Below, piece by piece: positions 1 to 5,983 of a stretch of 8,274 nucleotides of DNA. Location of the stretch: positions 1-8,274 of the forward strand of contig JAEWAU010000069.1 of NCBI GenBank assembly GCA_023391535.1, read 5' to 3'. The position numbers and the translations under genes were made by a program. Position 1 is the first letter of the stretch, and each line of letters begins with the position of its first letter. The notes under the pieces are model-generated. The model searched no databases and was not told the DNA's origin. It was given only the letters and a program-made list of their open reading frames with translations. Origin of the DNA: Bacillota bacterium (lineage in GTDB: Bacteria > Bacillota > Clostridia > Oscillospirales > Ethanoligenentaceae).

Positions 1-10
1 CCTTGAAGCA

Positions 11-39
11 TTGTATTTTGGGCCTGCGTATGGTATGAT
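11..39 (+). promoter_or_regulatory. Sigma-A type promoter for the Fur-family gene
   Basis: A -35 box TTGTAT (11-16) and a -10 box TATGAT (34-39) are separated by exactly 17 nt, and a TGG (31-33) just before the -10 makes it an extended -10 element. Transcription would start near 45-47, leaving a leader of only about 15 nt that contains the ribosome binding site. I see no clear Fur, Zur or PerR operator palindrome overlapping it, so autoregulation cannot be claimed from the sequence. Confidence 0.6.
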
Positions 40-60
40 GAAACGAAAGGAGCGGAGGAT

Positions 61-567
61 ATGACGGGGGATCGATCGGAAATGAGCGCGCGGGAAAACG
101 ACGGCTGCCGGGATCTTTTAAGTGCGAAGGGCATCAAAGGAACCAAGCAGCGCTTTGCCGTGCTCCGGGTGCTGCTCGGCAGCTCGGTGCCGCTCACGGC
201 GGACGATATCTACCTCGGCCTGCGCGACCAGGGGGACGCAAGTCTCAGCCTTTCCACGGTCTACCGCATTCTCGATACCTTTACGCACAGCGGCATCACT
301 GCCAAAACGGGCCTGCTGGAGGGCGGTAAGGCGCTGTTCGAGGTCGTTTCGGGCGTGCACCGCCACAACCTCATCTGCGTGCGCTGCCACAAGCTCATCC
401 CGCTGGGGGAGTGCCCGCTGGGCGAGTTCGAGCAGGAGCTGGAAGCGACCACAGGGTACCGGATCTCCGGCCACAAGCTGGAAATCTACGGCGTCTGCCC
501 CGAATGCCGCGCCCTGCCCGCGCCCAAAACGCAGGAAAAAACGGGCGCGCCGGAACGGCATAAATAA
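61..567 (+). CDS. Fur-family metal-responsive transcriptional regulator
   Basis: This is a 168-residue Fur-superfamily DNA-binding repressor (Fur, Zur or PerR type), a cytoplasmic dimer that senses a metal ion and controls metal uptake or stress genes. The N-terminal winged helix spans about residues 20-85, with the recognition helix around LSLSTVYRILD (62-72). The C-terminal metal and dimerization domain carries H100 and H102, the structural zinc pairs C106-x-x-C109 and C146-x-x-C149, and H138-KLEIYG. Length fits the family (about 140-165) with a short basic tail. ATG at 61 is chosen because AAAGGAG (46-52) lies 8 nt upstream; an internal ATG at 82 lacks as good a site. The ECPLGEFE segment and the HxLEIYGxCPEC ending look more Zur-like than PerR-like to me, but the exact subfamily cannot be fixed by eye. 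It is first in a possible operon with a PspC-domain gene (78 nt gap) and coaX. No Fur-type operator was found elsewhere in the window. Confidence 0.9.
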   Translation: MTGDRSEMSARENDGCRDLLSAKGIKGTKQRFAVLRVLLGSSVPLTADDIYLGLRDQGDASLSLSTVYRILDTFTHSGITAKTGLLEGGKALFEVVSGVHRHNLICVRCHKLIPLGECPLGEFEQELEATTGYRISGHKLEIYGVCPECRALPAPKTQEKTGAPERHK

Positions 568-644
568 GAAGAAATTTGAGAAAAACAAAAAGGCGGCGCA
601 AACCGGCGCCCGCCGGGCTTTCCGAACAGAAAGAAGGGCCAGAT

Positions 645-845
645 ATGCAAAAACGCCTGTTCCGTTCCACCAGGGACGTGATGATCAGCGGTGTATGCGG
701 CGGCATCGCCGAATTTTTCAACATCGACCCGTCGATTGTGCGCATCCTGTGGGTCGTGCTTTCCTTTGCGAGCGGCGGTTTCCTCGGCCTCATCGCCTAT
801 ATTGCGTGCGCCATCCTGCTGCCTAAGGATACCGATATCCAGTAA
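645..845 (+). CDS. Small PspC-domain membrane protein
   Basis: This 66-residue protein consists almost entirely of a PspC domain. The signature GVCGGIAEFFNIDPS (16-30) is followed by VRILWVV and one long hydrophobic segment (about 32-59) that would span the membrane once. PspC proteins are linked to envelope stress in Proteobacteria; in Firmicutes such stand-alone short forms are common and their role is unclear. The open frame can be extended upstream to a TTG at 576, but the ATG at 645 is preferred because AAGAAGGG (631-638) precedes it at a suitable distance, the family begins with a short basic stretch such as QKRLFRS, and the upstream residues are low-complexity basic. It lies between the Fur-family regulator and coaX on the same strand, consistent with one transcript, but no functional link is shown. 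Confidence 0.85.
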   Translation: MQKRLFRSTRDVMISGVCGGIAEFFNIDPSIVRILWVVLSFASGGFLGLIAYIACAILLPKDTDIQ

Positions 846-870
846 AATCCGCGCGGCGGAACGCGCCTCA

Positions 871-901
871 TCCGAAGCCCCGGCCCTGCCTTGGCTTCGG
901 A
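871..901 (+). other. Hairpin in the PspC-coaX gap
   Basis: A perfect 9-bp inverted repeat, TCCGAAGCC (871-879) with GGCTTCGGA (893-901), encloses a 13-nt GC-rich loop. No T-run follows, so it is a poor intrinsic terminator. It may be an RNA-processing or stability element, or may have no function. Confidence 0.35.
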
Positions 902-942
902 GCGGCAGCAAAACCGGATACCGGTAAAAAGGATGGAAGCAG

Positions 943-1713
943 ATGGTACTTGCAATCGATATCGGCAACAGCAACATCGTCATCGGCGAATGGGCGGGCG
1001 AGAAGCTGCGTTTCGTTTCACGCGTGGAAACCGATAAATCCATGACGGAGGACAGCTACGCCGTGCGCCTCAAGAACATTCTCGAGCTTTACGGCGTGGA
1101 ATTCGAGGCGGTGGAAGGCTCCATCGTCTCCTCCGTGGTGCCGCAGCTCACGCGCGCGGTTACAAACGCCGTGGGCCGGCTCACGGGCAAGCCGCCGCTG
1201 CTGGTGGGGCCGGGCATTAAAACCGGCCTGAACATCCGCATCGACGACCCCGCGGAGCTGGGCAGCGACCTGGCGGTGGACGCCGTGGCCGCCCTCGCGA
1301 AATATCCCGCGCCCATCGTCATCTTCGATATGGGCACGGCCACTACCATGAGCGTGCTGGACGCCGAGGGCAATTTTCTCGGCGGCTCCATCATGCCGGG
1401 GCTGCGCGTGGGGCTGGACGCCCTGGCGCTCAACGCGGCGGCGCTGCCCCAGGTGGGCTTCGACCGCCCGCGCGACATCATCGGCCGCAACACCATCGAA
1501 AGCATGCGCTCCGGAGCCGTGTACGGCACCGCCAGCATGCTCGACGGCCTTGCCGACCGTATGGAAAAGCGGCTGGGGCGGCCGGTGAGTGTGGTGGCCA
1601 CGGGCGGCAACGCGCGGGATATCGTGCCTTTCTGCGAGCGCAAAATCCATTACGACGCCGATCTTCTGCTCGAAGGGCTGCTGCTGCTCTACCGCAGGAA
1701 CACAGCGCCTTGA
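943..1713 (+). CDS. coaX: Type III pantothenate kinase
   Basis: CoaX carries out the first step of coenzyme A synthesis, ATP-dependent phosphorylation of pantothenate to 4'-phosphopantothenate, in the cytoplasm. It belongs to the ASKHA (acetate and sugar kinase/Hsp70/actin) fold. Visible motifs in order are the phosphate-1 loop DIGNSN (6-11), SSVVPQL (63-69), GPGIKTGLNI (89-98), the substrate loop ELGSD (105-109), FDMGTATT (128-135), GGSIMPGL (147-154) and ATGGNA (219-224). The length of 256 is normal for the family. The start at 943 is supported by AAAAGGATGG (927-936), about 6 nt upstream, and by the usual MVLAIDIGN beginning. One oddity is that the family GxDR motif reads GSDL, with Leu110 in place of the pantothenate-contacting Arg. 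The stop codon overlaps a palindrome that opens a decamer repeat cluster. The next gene, an ECF S component, suggests a vitamin uptake and phosphorylation pair. Confidence 0.96.
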   Translation: MVLAIDIGNSNIVIGEWAGEKLRFVSRVETDKSMTEDSYAVRLKNILELYGVEFEAVEGSIVSSVVPQLTRAVTNAVGRLTGKPPLLVGPGIKTGLNIRIDDPAELGSDLAVDAVAALAKYPAPIVIFDMGTATTMSVLDAEGNFLGGSIMPGLRVGLDALALNAAALPQVGFDRPRDIIGRNTIESMRSGAVYGTASMLDGLADRMEKRLGRPVSVVATGGNARDIVPFCERKIHYDADLLLEGLLLLYRRNTAP

Positions 1714-1797
1714 AGGCGCTTGAACGCGCTTGAAGGTGGGCGCCTTGAGGGCGTTTAAACAGCTTGAGGGCGATTGAGCCGCCCTTGAATCCGGGCG
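1705..1797 (+). repeat. Degenerate decamer repeat cluster at the coaX 3' end
   Basis: Seven copies of a motif close to CTTGARGGCG start at 1709, 1719, 1729, 1744, 1763, 1773 (degenerate, ATTGAGCCGC) and 1784 (with a 4-nt insertion). The first three are head to tail at 10-nt steps. The first copy sits in the near-palindrome GCGCCTTGAAGGCGC (1705-1719), whose TGA is the coaX stop. AAGGCGC (1713-1719) can also pair with GCGCCTT at 1740-1746, so alternative hairpins are possible. The function is unknown; candidates are a slipped-strand repeat tract, a protein-binding array near helical pitch, or an RNA structure. Confidence 0.6.
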
Positions 1798-1800
1798 ATT

Positions 1801-1938
1801 CCCGGCCGCAGGCCGGGTTTGCCGCGGCAGCGCCCGCCTGGGGGCCGCGTTTCCCGCGAAAACGGGAGGGGCAGGCCGTTCCCCGCAAGGGGAGGCGGAG
1901 CGCGCCGCACGATACATTCCCGGCGCCGAGGGGCGCCG
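1801..1938 (+). promoter_or_regulatory. Hairpin-rich leader ahead of the ECF S component
   Basis: Four compact inverted repeats follow one another: CCCGGCC/GGCCGGG (1801-1807/1811-1817, 3-nt loop, then only TTT), TCCCG/CGGGA (1852-1856/1863-1867), TCCCC/GGGGA (1880-1884/1889-1893) closing a GCAA tetraloop, and CGGCGCC/GGCGCCG (1921-1927/1932-1938, 4-nt loop). No known riboswitch class is recognised and no promoter is evident. This could be a structured regulatory leader or merely GC-rich spacer; the first hairpin could act as a weak terminator. Confidence 0.35.
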
Positions 1939-1982
1939 CAATGCGCCGCATCGGAAACGAGCGGCAGCAAGGGGGAATTTTC

Positions 1983-2675
1983 GTGTCAAACAAAAACAAC
2001 CAAAGCAAACCAAACGCGAAAAGCAGCAAGGGCAATCCAGGCCGGGGGGGCAACCTCAGGCGCGTCGTGTTCCTTGTGGAGTTCGCTGTGCTGCTGGCCA
2101 TCGAGGCCATCGTGTGCTTCACGCCGCTCGGCTCGGTTCCTATGCCGGCGGGAATGGTCGCCACGCTGAGCACGGTGCCCGTCGTCGTTGCGGCTCTCGT
2201 GCTGGGAACCGGGGCCGGCGCGGCCATGGGCCTCTTCTTCGGCCTGTTCAGCTTTCTGGTGTGGACGTTCATGCCTCCGAACCCGCTTTTCGCGTTCGTG
2301 TTCACGCCGGCTTATAACGGCGGAAACTTCTGGAGCCTCGCAATTTGCTTTGTGCCGCGCATTCTGGCGGGCGTGGTGGCCGCGGCGAGTTTCCGCGGGC
2401 TCTCCGCGCTGCTCGGAAGGCATAAAAATCTCGAACTCGTCGGCTATGCCCTGAGCGGCATCCTCGGCAGCCTCACGAACACCGTGCTGGTGGTCGGCGG
2501 CATCTTTGTGTTTTTCGGCCCGAGCTACGCCAAAGCGTTGGGCAAGGCTTACGATTTGCTGCTCGGCATTCTCGGGCTTACGGTCGTCACGAACGGCTTG
2601 ATTGAGGCCGCGCTGGCCGCCGTAGCCGCGGTGGCCGTCTGCTACCCGCTGCGAAAGTACGTGAAGAAATATTGA
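1983..2675 (+). CDS. ECF transporter S component, probably a vitamin (pantothenate?) importer
   Basis: This is a 230-residue integral membrane protein resembling the substrate-binding S subunits of energy-coupling factor transporters, which work with a shared EcfA/EcfA'/EcfT module encoded elsewhere. A Lys/Asn-rich cytoplasmic tail (1-27) precedes about six hydrophobic segments: 27-46, 58-75, 79-96, 118-137, 151-178 and 194-221. Family-like patterns are FTPLGSVP (46-53), VPVVVAALVLGTGAGAAMG (65-83), LGSLTNTVLVVGG (161-173) and TNGLIEAALAAV (203-214). The frame stays open upstream to a TTG at 1764, but GTG at 1983 is preferred: AAGGGGG (1969-1975) lies 7 nt ahead, and the extra 73 residues would be translated hairpin spacer. 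Substrate is inferred from coaX upstream: pantothenate (PanT-like) is favoured, while another vitamin such as riboflavin remains possible. Confidence 0.85.
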   Translation: MSNKNNQSKPNAKSSKGNPGRGGNLRRVVFLVEFAVLLAIEAIVCFTPLGSVPMPAGMVATLSTVPVVVAALVLGTGAGAAMGLFFGLFSFLVWTFMPPNPLFAFVFTPAYNGGNFWSLAICFVPRILAGVVAAASFRGLSALLGRHKNLELVGYALSGILGSLTNTVLVVGGIFVFFGPSYAKALGKAYDLLLGILGLTVVTNGLIEAALAAVAAVAVCYPLRKYVKKY

Positions 2676-2714
2676 GCGCCCACCAGCTTTGCGGGCGGCA
2701 CATATGCGGAAGGC

Positions 2715-2743
2715 TTGCGCGTTTTACGGGAATATGGTATACT
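2715..2743 (+). promoter_or_regulatory. Extended -10 promoter for the riboswitch-ATPase transcript
   Basis: TTGCGC (2715-2720) and TATACT (2738-2743) are 17 nt apart, with TGG (2735-2737) forming an extended -10, the same arrangement as the promoter at the window start. Transcription would begin near 2750, just ahead of the riboswitch P1 strand at 2763, which supports both calls. Confidence 0.7.
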
Positions 2744-2762
2744 GAGCCAAACCGAATACCGC

Positions 2763-2881
2763 GTTAAAAGGGAGTAGCCTGCGCCGGGCGGCGTATCGTA
2801 TCCGCCGGCGCTTTGCAAAATCAACAGGCCCGGCCGAAAGGCTTGGTTTTGCGGCCCGCAAGGGCGGTCGAGACTTTTAAC
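2763..2881 (+). ncRNA. yybP-ykoY manganese riboswitch (aptamer)
   Basis: This leader RNA matches the yybP-ykoY class, established as a Mn2+ sensor. The 5' conserved segment reads GGGAGTAGCC (2770-2779) and the 3' segment GGTCGAGAC (2866-2874). P1 is an 8-bp helix, GTTAAAAG (2763-2770) with CTTTTAAC (2874-2881). A GC-rich hairpin follows (2781-2791/2802-2811, one bulged G). A second arm closed by GCAAAA/TTTTGC (2815-2820/2847-2852) contains the CAACAGGC stretch and a GCC-GAAA-GGC tip (2833-2842). A third hairpin, GCCC/GGGC (2854-2857/2862-2865), is capped by GCAA. Position between promoter and terminator, and a downstream P2-type ATPase, are typical for the class. I judged it from conserved boxes and helices, not from a covariance search. 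Confidence 0.88.
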
Positions 2882-2916
2882 AGAATCCGCGAGGGTTCTG
2901 TTAAAAGTCTTTTTTT
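2871..2916 (+). terminator. Riboswitch-controlled intrinsic terminator
   Basis: The arms 2871-2888 and 2893-2910 form an 18-bp stem (one G-U pair) around a GCGA tetraloop (2889-2892), followed by a T-run at 2910-2916. The inner 14 pairs, 2872-2885 with 2896-2909, are perfect Watson-Crick pairs. Its 5' arm contains the whole 3' strand of riboswitch P1 (2874-2881), so P1 and the terminator cannot coexist. Metal binding that stabilises P1 should therefore allow readthrough into the ATPase gene, an ON switch. Confidence 0.92.
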
Positions 2917-3035
2917 ATTGCGTGCCCGGCGGTTTTGCGCCGTGTGCGGCATACTACGTGTGTTCCGTGAATGCGCGGGAGAAACGGAGATTCCGGCGGT
3001 TCCCTTTTCCGCGCGTTCCCCCCAAAATCGTATGA

Positions 3036-3067
3036 GCCGGGTGCGCTTCGCAAAAGGCGTGCCCGGC
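3036..3067 (+). other. Stable hairpin just upstream of the ATPase ribosome binding site
   Basis: GCCGGGTGCGC (3036-3046) pairs with GCGTGCCCGGC (3057-3067) over 11 bp (two G-U pairs) around a 10-nt loop. It ends 7 nt before the GAAAGGA ribosome binding site. The rest of 2917-3093, between the terminator and the ATPase start, holds only a minor 5-bp hairpin near 2927-2942 and no supported gene. The ATPase frame is open here back to 2971, but without a good start signal. A role in translation is possible but unproven. Confidence 0.4.
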
Positions 3068-3093
3068 TGGCAGCGAAAGGAATGGTCACATCG

Positions 3094-5778
3094 ATGGCAA
3101 CGATCACCTCGCCCGAAATGAAAACCGTGGACCAGACGGCGCAGGCGCTGCGCACCGATCCGCAAAACGGCCTGACGCAGCAGGAGGCCGCGGCGCGCCT
3201 GGAGAAAAACGGCCCGAACGCCCTTGCGGAGAAAAAAGGGAAAGGCCCCGTCGTACGGTTTCTGCTCCAGTTTAACGACGCGATGATCTACATTCTGCTC
3301 GCGGCGGCCGTTATTTCCGTGCTGCTGCGCGAATACGCCGACGCCTCCATCATTCTGGTGGTGGTGCTGCTCAACGGCGTGGTGGGTACTATTCAGGAGG
3401 CGCGTGCCGCAAAGGCCATCGACGCGCTCAAAAAGCTTTCGAGCCCGCACGCGGTGGTCAAACGCGGCGGGCAGGTGCGGGAAATTCCCGCCGCCGAGCT
3501 CGTGGAGGGCGATCTCGTGCTGCTCGAAGCGGGGCGCATCGTTCCGGCGGACCTGCGGCTTACCGAAACGGCCAACCTGCAGGTGGAGGAATCCGCCCTC
3601 ACGGGCGAATCGGTTCCCTCGGAGAAGGACTCCGCGTCCACCGCGCAGGGCGATATCCCCATCGGCGACCGCGCCGGCATGGCCTACATGACCACGGCCG
3701 TCACCTACGGCCGCGGCGCCGGCATCGTTACGGCAACCGGCATGGATACCGAAATCGGCCGCATCGCCAAAAGCCTGGAGGCCCCGCGCGACGAAACCAC
3801 ACCCCTGCAGAAGCGCCTGGCCGATCTCGGCCGGCTGCTCGGCATCCTCACGGTGGCGCTGTGCGTCCTGCTGTTCCTCGTGGCGCTGCTCCAGCACCGC
3901 CCGGTGTTCGATATGCTGCTCACGGCCATCTCGCTTGCCGTGGCCGCCATCCCGGAAGGGCTGCCCGCCGTGGTCACCATCGTGCTCGCCATGGGCGTGC
4001 AGCGCATGGTGAAATCGCACAGCATCGTGCGCAGGCTGCCCGCCGTGGAAACGCTGGGCGCCGTGAACGTCGTCTGCTCGGATAAAACGGGCACGCTGAC
4101 GCAAAACCGCATGACGGCCGTGCGCTGCTGGTTCGACGGCCGCGCCGCCGCGCCGCAGGAGCTCAATCCGCAGGCGGCCGCCCTCTATTTCAGGGGCTTC
4201 GCGCTGTGCAACGACGCCGTTTCGGAAAAAGGGCGCAGCGTGGGCGACCCCACCGAAACGGCGCTCCTCGAAATGGGCGCGCGGTTCGGTTTCCCCAAGG
4301 CGGAACTTGAGGCAAAATACCCGCGCGTGAACGAAATTCCGTTCGATTCCGTGCGCAAGATGATGACTACCGTGCATGAGGACGGCGGCAGAAAAATATC
4401 CTATACCAAGGGCGCGCCCGACGAAATCCTGCGGCATGTGGATTCCATCTGGGAAAACGGCGCGCCCCGCCCGCTGCGCGAGGGGGATAAAGAACGCGTG
4501 CTGAACGCGATGTCCGGGATGTCGGCGGACGCGCTGCGCGTGCTGGCGTTGGCTTTCCGCGAAAGCGAAGGGGAGGCCGTGGAGGACGGGCTTTGCTTTG
4601 TGGGCCTGGCAGGGCTCATCGACCCGCCGCGCCCGGAGGCGGCGCAGGCCGTGGAGAGCTGCCGCCGCGCCGGCGTCACCACCGTGATGATCACGGGCGA
4701 CCACAAGGAGACGGCGCTCGCCGTAGCGCGGGAGCTCGGCATTGCGGACGGCCCCGAGCAGTGCGTTTCGGGCGCCGAGCTCGACGCTCTCACGCCCGAG
4801 CAGCTGCGCGCGCGCGTGGGCGGCCTGCGCGTGTTCGCGCGCGTATCGCCCGAGCACAAGGTGCGCATCGTGGAAGCCCTGCGCCAAAACGGGAACATCG
4901 TTTCCATGACGGGCGACGGCGTGAACGACGCGCCCTCGCTGCAGGCGGCGGATATCGGCCTCGCGATGGGCGTCACGGGAACCGACGTGGCCAAGGGCGC
5001 GGCAGATATGATCCTCACGGACGACAACTTCGCCACCATCCGCGCGGCCATCGAGGAAGGGCGCAACATCTACAACAACATCAAGAAATCGGTGCTCTAC
5101 CTGCTCTCGTCGAACATCGGCGAGATCGTCACCATGTTCGTCGGCGTGGTGGTGGGCTGGCCGGCGCCGCTTTCGCCCGCGGATATCCTGTGGGTGAACC
5201 TTGTGACAGATTCCGTGCCCGCCCTCGCGCTGGGGGTGGACCCCGGTACGCCCGACGTGATGAACGAAAAGCCGCGCTCTCCGAAGGAAAGCCTGTTTGC
5301 ACGTGGCGGCGTTCGCACCATGGTGGTATACGGCCCGCTCATCGGCCTTTCCACGCTGTTCGCGTTCCTGCTCGGCTGCCACGAGGCCGCCTTCGGCCTG
5401 AAGCCGTTCGCATTGTCGGCGCTCGAGCACATCGATTTTTCCAGCAAAGCCGTCGTTTCCGAAGGGCGCACCTTTGCCGTAACGGTGCTTGCCGTTTCGC
5501 AGCTCTTCCACGCCATCGGCATGCGCGATATCGGCCGCTCCGTGTTCCGCATGAACCACCGCAACAACCGCCTGATGGGGCTCGCGGTGGCGCTGGGGCT
5601 GGCGCTGCAGTTTGTTGTGGTGCAGACGCCGCTTTCCGGCGTGTTCGGCACCACGCCGCTTTCGGGCATGCAGTGGCTCATCGTGCTGGGGCTGGCGCTG
5701 CTGCCTTTGGCGGCGCACGAGATCATCGTGCTGGTTTTGGCGCTCGCGCGCCGCGCGCGCATGGGAAAGGCGGCGTGA
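3094..5778 (+). CDS. P2-type cation-transporting ATPase, probable Mn2+ exporter
   Basis: This 894-residue membrane pump couples ATP hydrolysis to cation export. Domains in order are an N-terminal cation-ATPase region (about 10-75), M1-M2 (55-100), the actuator with TGES (170-173), M3-M4 with PEGLP (287-291), the phosphorylation loop DKTGTLT (D330), the nucleotide-binding KGAPDE (439-444), DPPR (510-513), MITGDH (532-537), the hinge TGDGVNDAP (606-614), and M5-M10 to the end. Ion-site residues E288, N674, E677, N702, T705 and D706 match the SERCA-type site II set. Q803 stands where SERCA has the M8 glutamate, as expected for single-site pumps of the PMR1 type. Sequence alone would be called Ca2+-ATPase; the upstream yybP-ykoY riboswitch points to Mn2+. 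ATG 3094 follows GAAAGGA (3075-3081) by 12 nt; ATG 3082 (four residues longer) lies too close to that site but cannot be fully excluded. No frameshift is seen. Confidence 0.95.
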   Translation: MATITSPEMKTVDQTAQALRTDPQNGLTQQEAAARLEKNGPNALAEKKGKGPVVRFLLQFNDAMIYILLAAAVISVLLREYADASIILVVVLLNGVVGTIQEARAAKAIDALKKLSSPHAVVKRGGQVREIPAAELVEGDLVLLEAGRIVPADLRLTETANLQVEESALTGESVPSEKDSASTAQGDIPIGDRAGMAYMTTAVTYGRGAGIVTATGMDTEIGRIAKSLEAPRDETTPLQKRLADLGRLLGILTVALCVLLFLVALLQHRPVFDMLLTAISLAVAAIPEGLPAVVTIVLAMGVQRMVKSHSIVRRLPAVETLGAVNVVCSDKTGTLTQNRMTAVRCWFDGRAAAPQELNPQAAALYFRGFALCNDAVSEKGRSVGDPTETALLEMGARFGFPKAELEAKYPRVNEIPFDSVRKMMTTVHEDGGRKISYTKGAPDEILRHVDSIWENGAPRPLREGDKERVLNAMSGMSADALRVLALAFRESEGEAVEDGLCFVGLAGLIDPPRPEAAQAVESCRRAGVTTVMITGDHKETALAVARELGIADGPEQCVSGAELDALTPEQLRARVGGLRVFARVSPEHKVRIVEALRQNGNIVSMTGDGVNDAPSLQAADIGLAMGVTGTDVAKGAADMILTDDNFATIRAAIEEGRNIYNNIKKSVLYLLSSNIGEIVTMFVGVVVGWPAPLSPADILWVNLVTDSVPALALGVDPGTPDVMNEKPRSPKESLFARGGVRTMVVYGPLIGLSTLFAFLLGCHEAAFGLKPFALSALEHIDFSSKAVVSEGRTFAVTVLAVSQLFHAIGMRDIGRSVFRMNHRNNRLMGLAVALGLALQFVVVQTPLSGVFGTTPLSGMQWLIVLGLALLPLAAHEIIVLVLALARRARMGKAA

Positions 5779-5791
5779 ACTCCCTCCCGGC

Positions 5792-5820
5792 TTGACTTTA
5801 TCTGACAAAATCTCTACAAT
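5792..5820 (+). promoter_or_regulatory. Near-consensus sigma-A promoter for the lipid gene pair
   Basis: TTGACT (5792-5797) and TACAAT (5815-5820) are 17 nt apart and start only 13 nt after the ATPase stop. The position shows that the glycosyltransferase has its own promoter, with a leader of roughly 215 nt. Confidence 0.75.
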
Positions 5821-5865
5821 AAGGATTACATTCAGCGCAGAATCAAGAACGGAATTTTCACATTC

Positions 5866-5898
5866 CCGCCGGAGGCTCTGCGAAGCGGGGGCGGTTTT
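5866..5898 (+). terminator. Possible weak terminator or attenuator hairpin
   Basis: CCGCC (5866-5870) can pair with GGCGG (5890-5894), with an inner GCT/AGC helix (5875-5877/5884-5886), and TTTT follows (5895-5898). The internal mismatches and short T-run make it weak. It lies downstream of the 5792-5820 promoter, so it could end ATPase transcripts or attenuate the glycosyltransferase leader. Confidence 0.3.
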
Positions 5899-5935
5899 GT
5901 GCCCGGCTTTGAAGCAAGCGTCTTCTTGAGCCGTT

Positions 5936-5983
5936 TCCGGCGGGGAAGCGGTGCATCCGCCCCGGCGGATGGTCCCCGCCGGA
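5936..5983 (+). promoter_or_regulatory. Strong stem-loop in the glycosyltransferase leader
   Basis: An 11-bp perfect outer stem, TCCGGCGGGGA (5936-5946) with TCCCCGCCGGA (5973-5983), encloses an inner hairpin CATCCGC/GCGGATG (5954-5960/5965-5971) with a CCCG loop. GCATCCG (5953-5959) can instead pair with CGGATGC (5980-5986), which would break the outer stem, so two conformations compete. No T-run follows. I do not recognise a known riboswitch class. It may be a regulatory leader fold for the gene that starts 60 nt later. Confidence 0.45.

Noticed and set aside
1705..1797. CRISPR array
   Set aside because: Units are only about 10 nt, often without spacers, and degenerate; this does not fit CRISPR repeat and spacer sizes.
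1801..1820. Intrinsic terminator after coaX
   Set aside because: The 7-bp GC hairpin is perfect, but only three T residues follow, so termination is not well supported; kept only as part of the hairpin-rich leader.
1764..1982. N-terminal extension of the S component from a TTG at 1764
   Set aside because: It would translate the decamer repeats and hairpins; GTG 1983 has a strong, well-spaced ribosome binding site and gives a normal S-component N-terminus.
1018..2013. A 331-codon minus-strand open frame opposite coaX
   Set aside because: It is compositionally biased (Arg, Ala, His, Pro), has no recognisable domain, and overlaps coaX and repeat sequence; a shadow frame.
2677..2697. Terminator after the ECF S component
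   Set aside because: CGCCC and GGGCG can pair around an 11-nt loop, but the stem is 5 bp and no T-run follows.
4593..5795. A 400-codon + strand frame inside the ATPase
   Set aside because: It is an out-of-frame reading of the ATPase gene, Arg/His/Gly-rich with no motif; the true frame has all P-type ATPase signatures.
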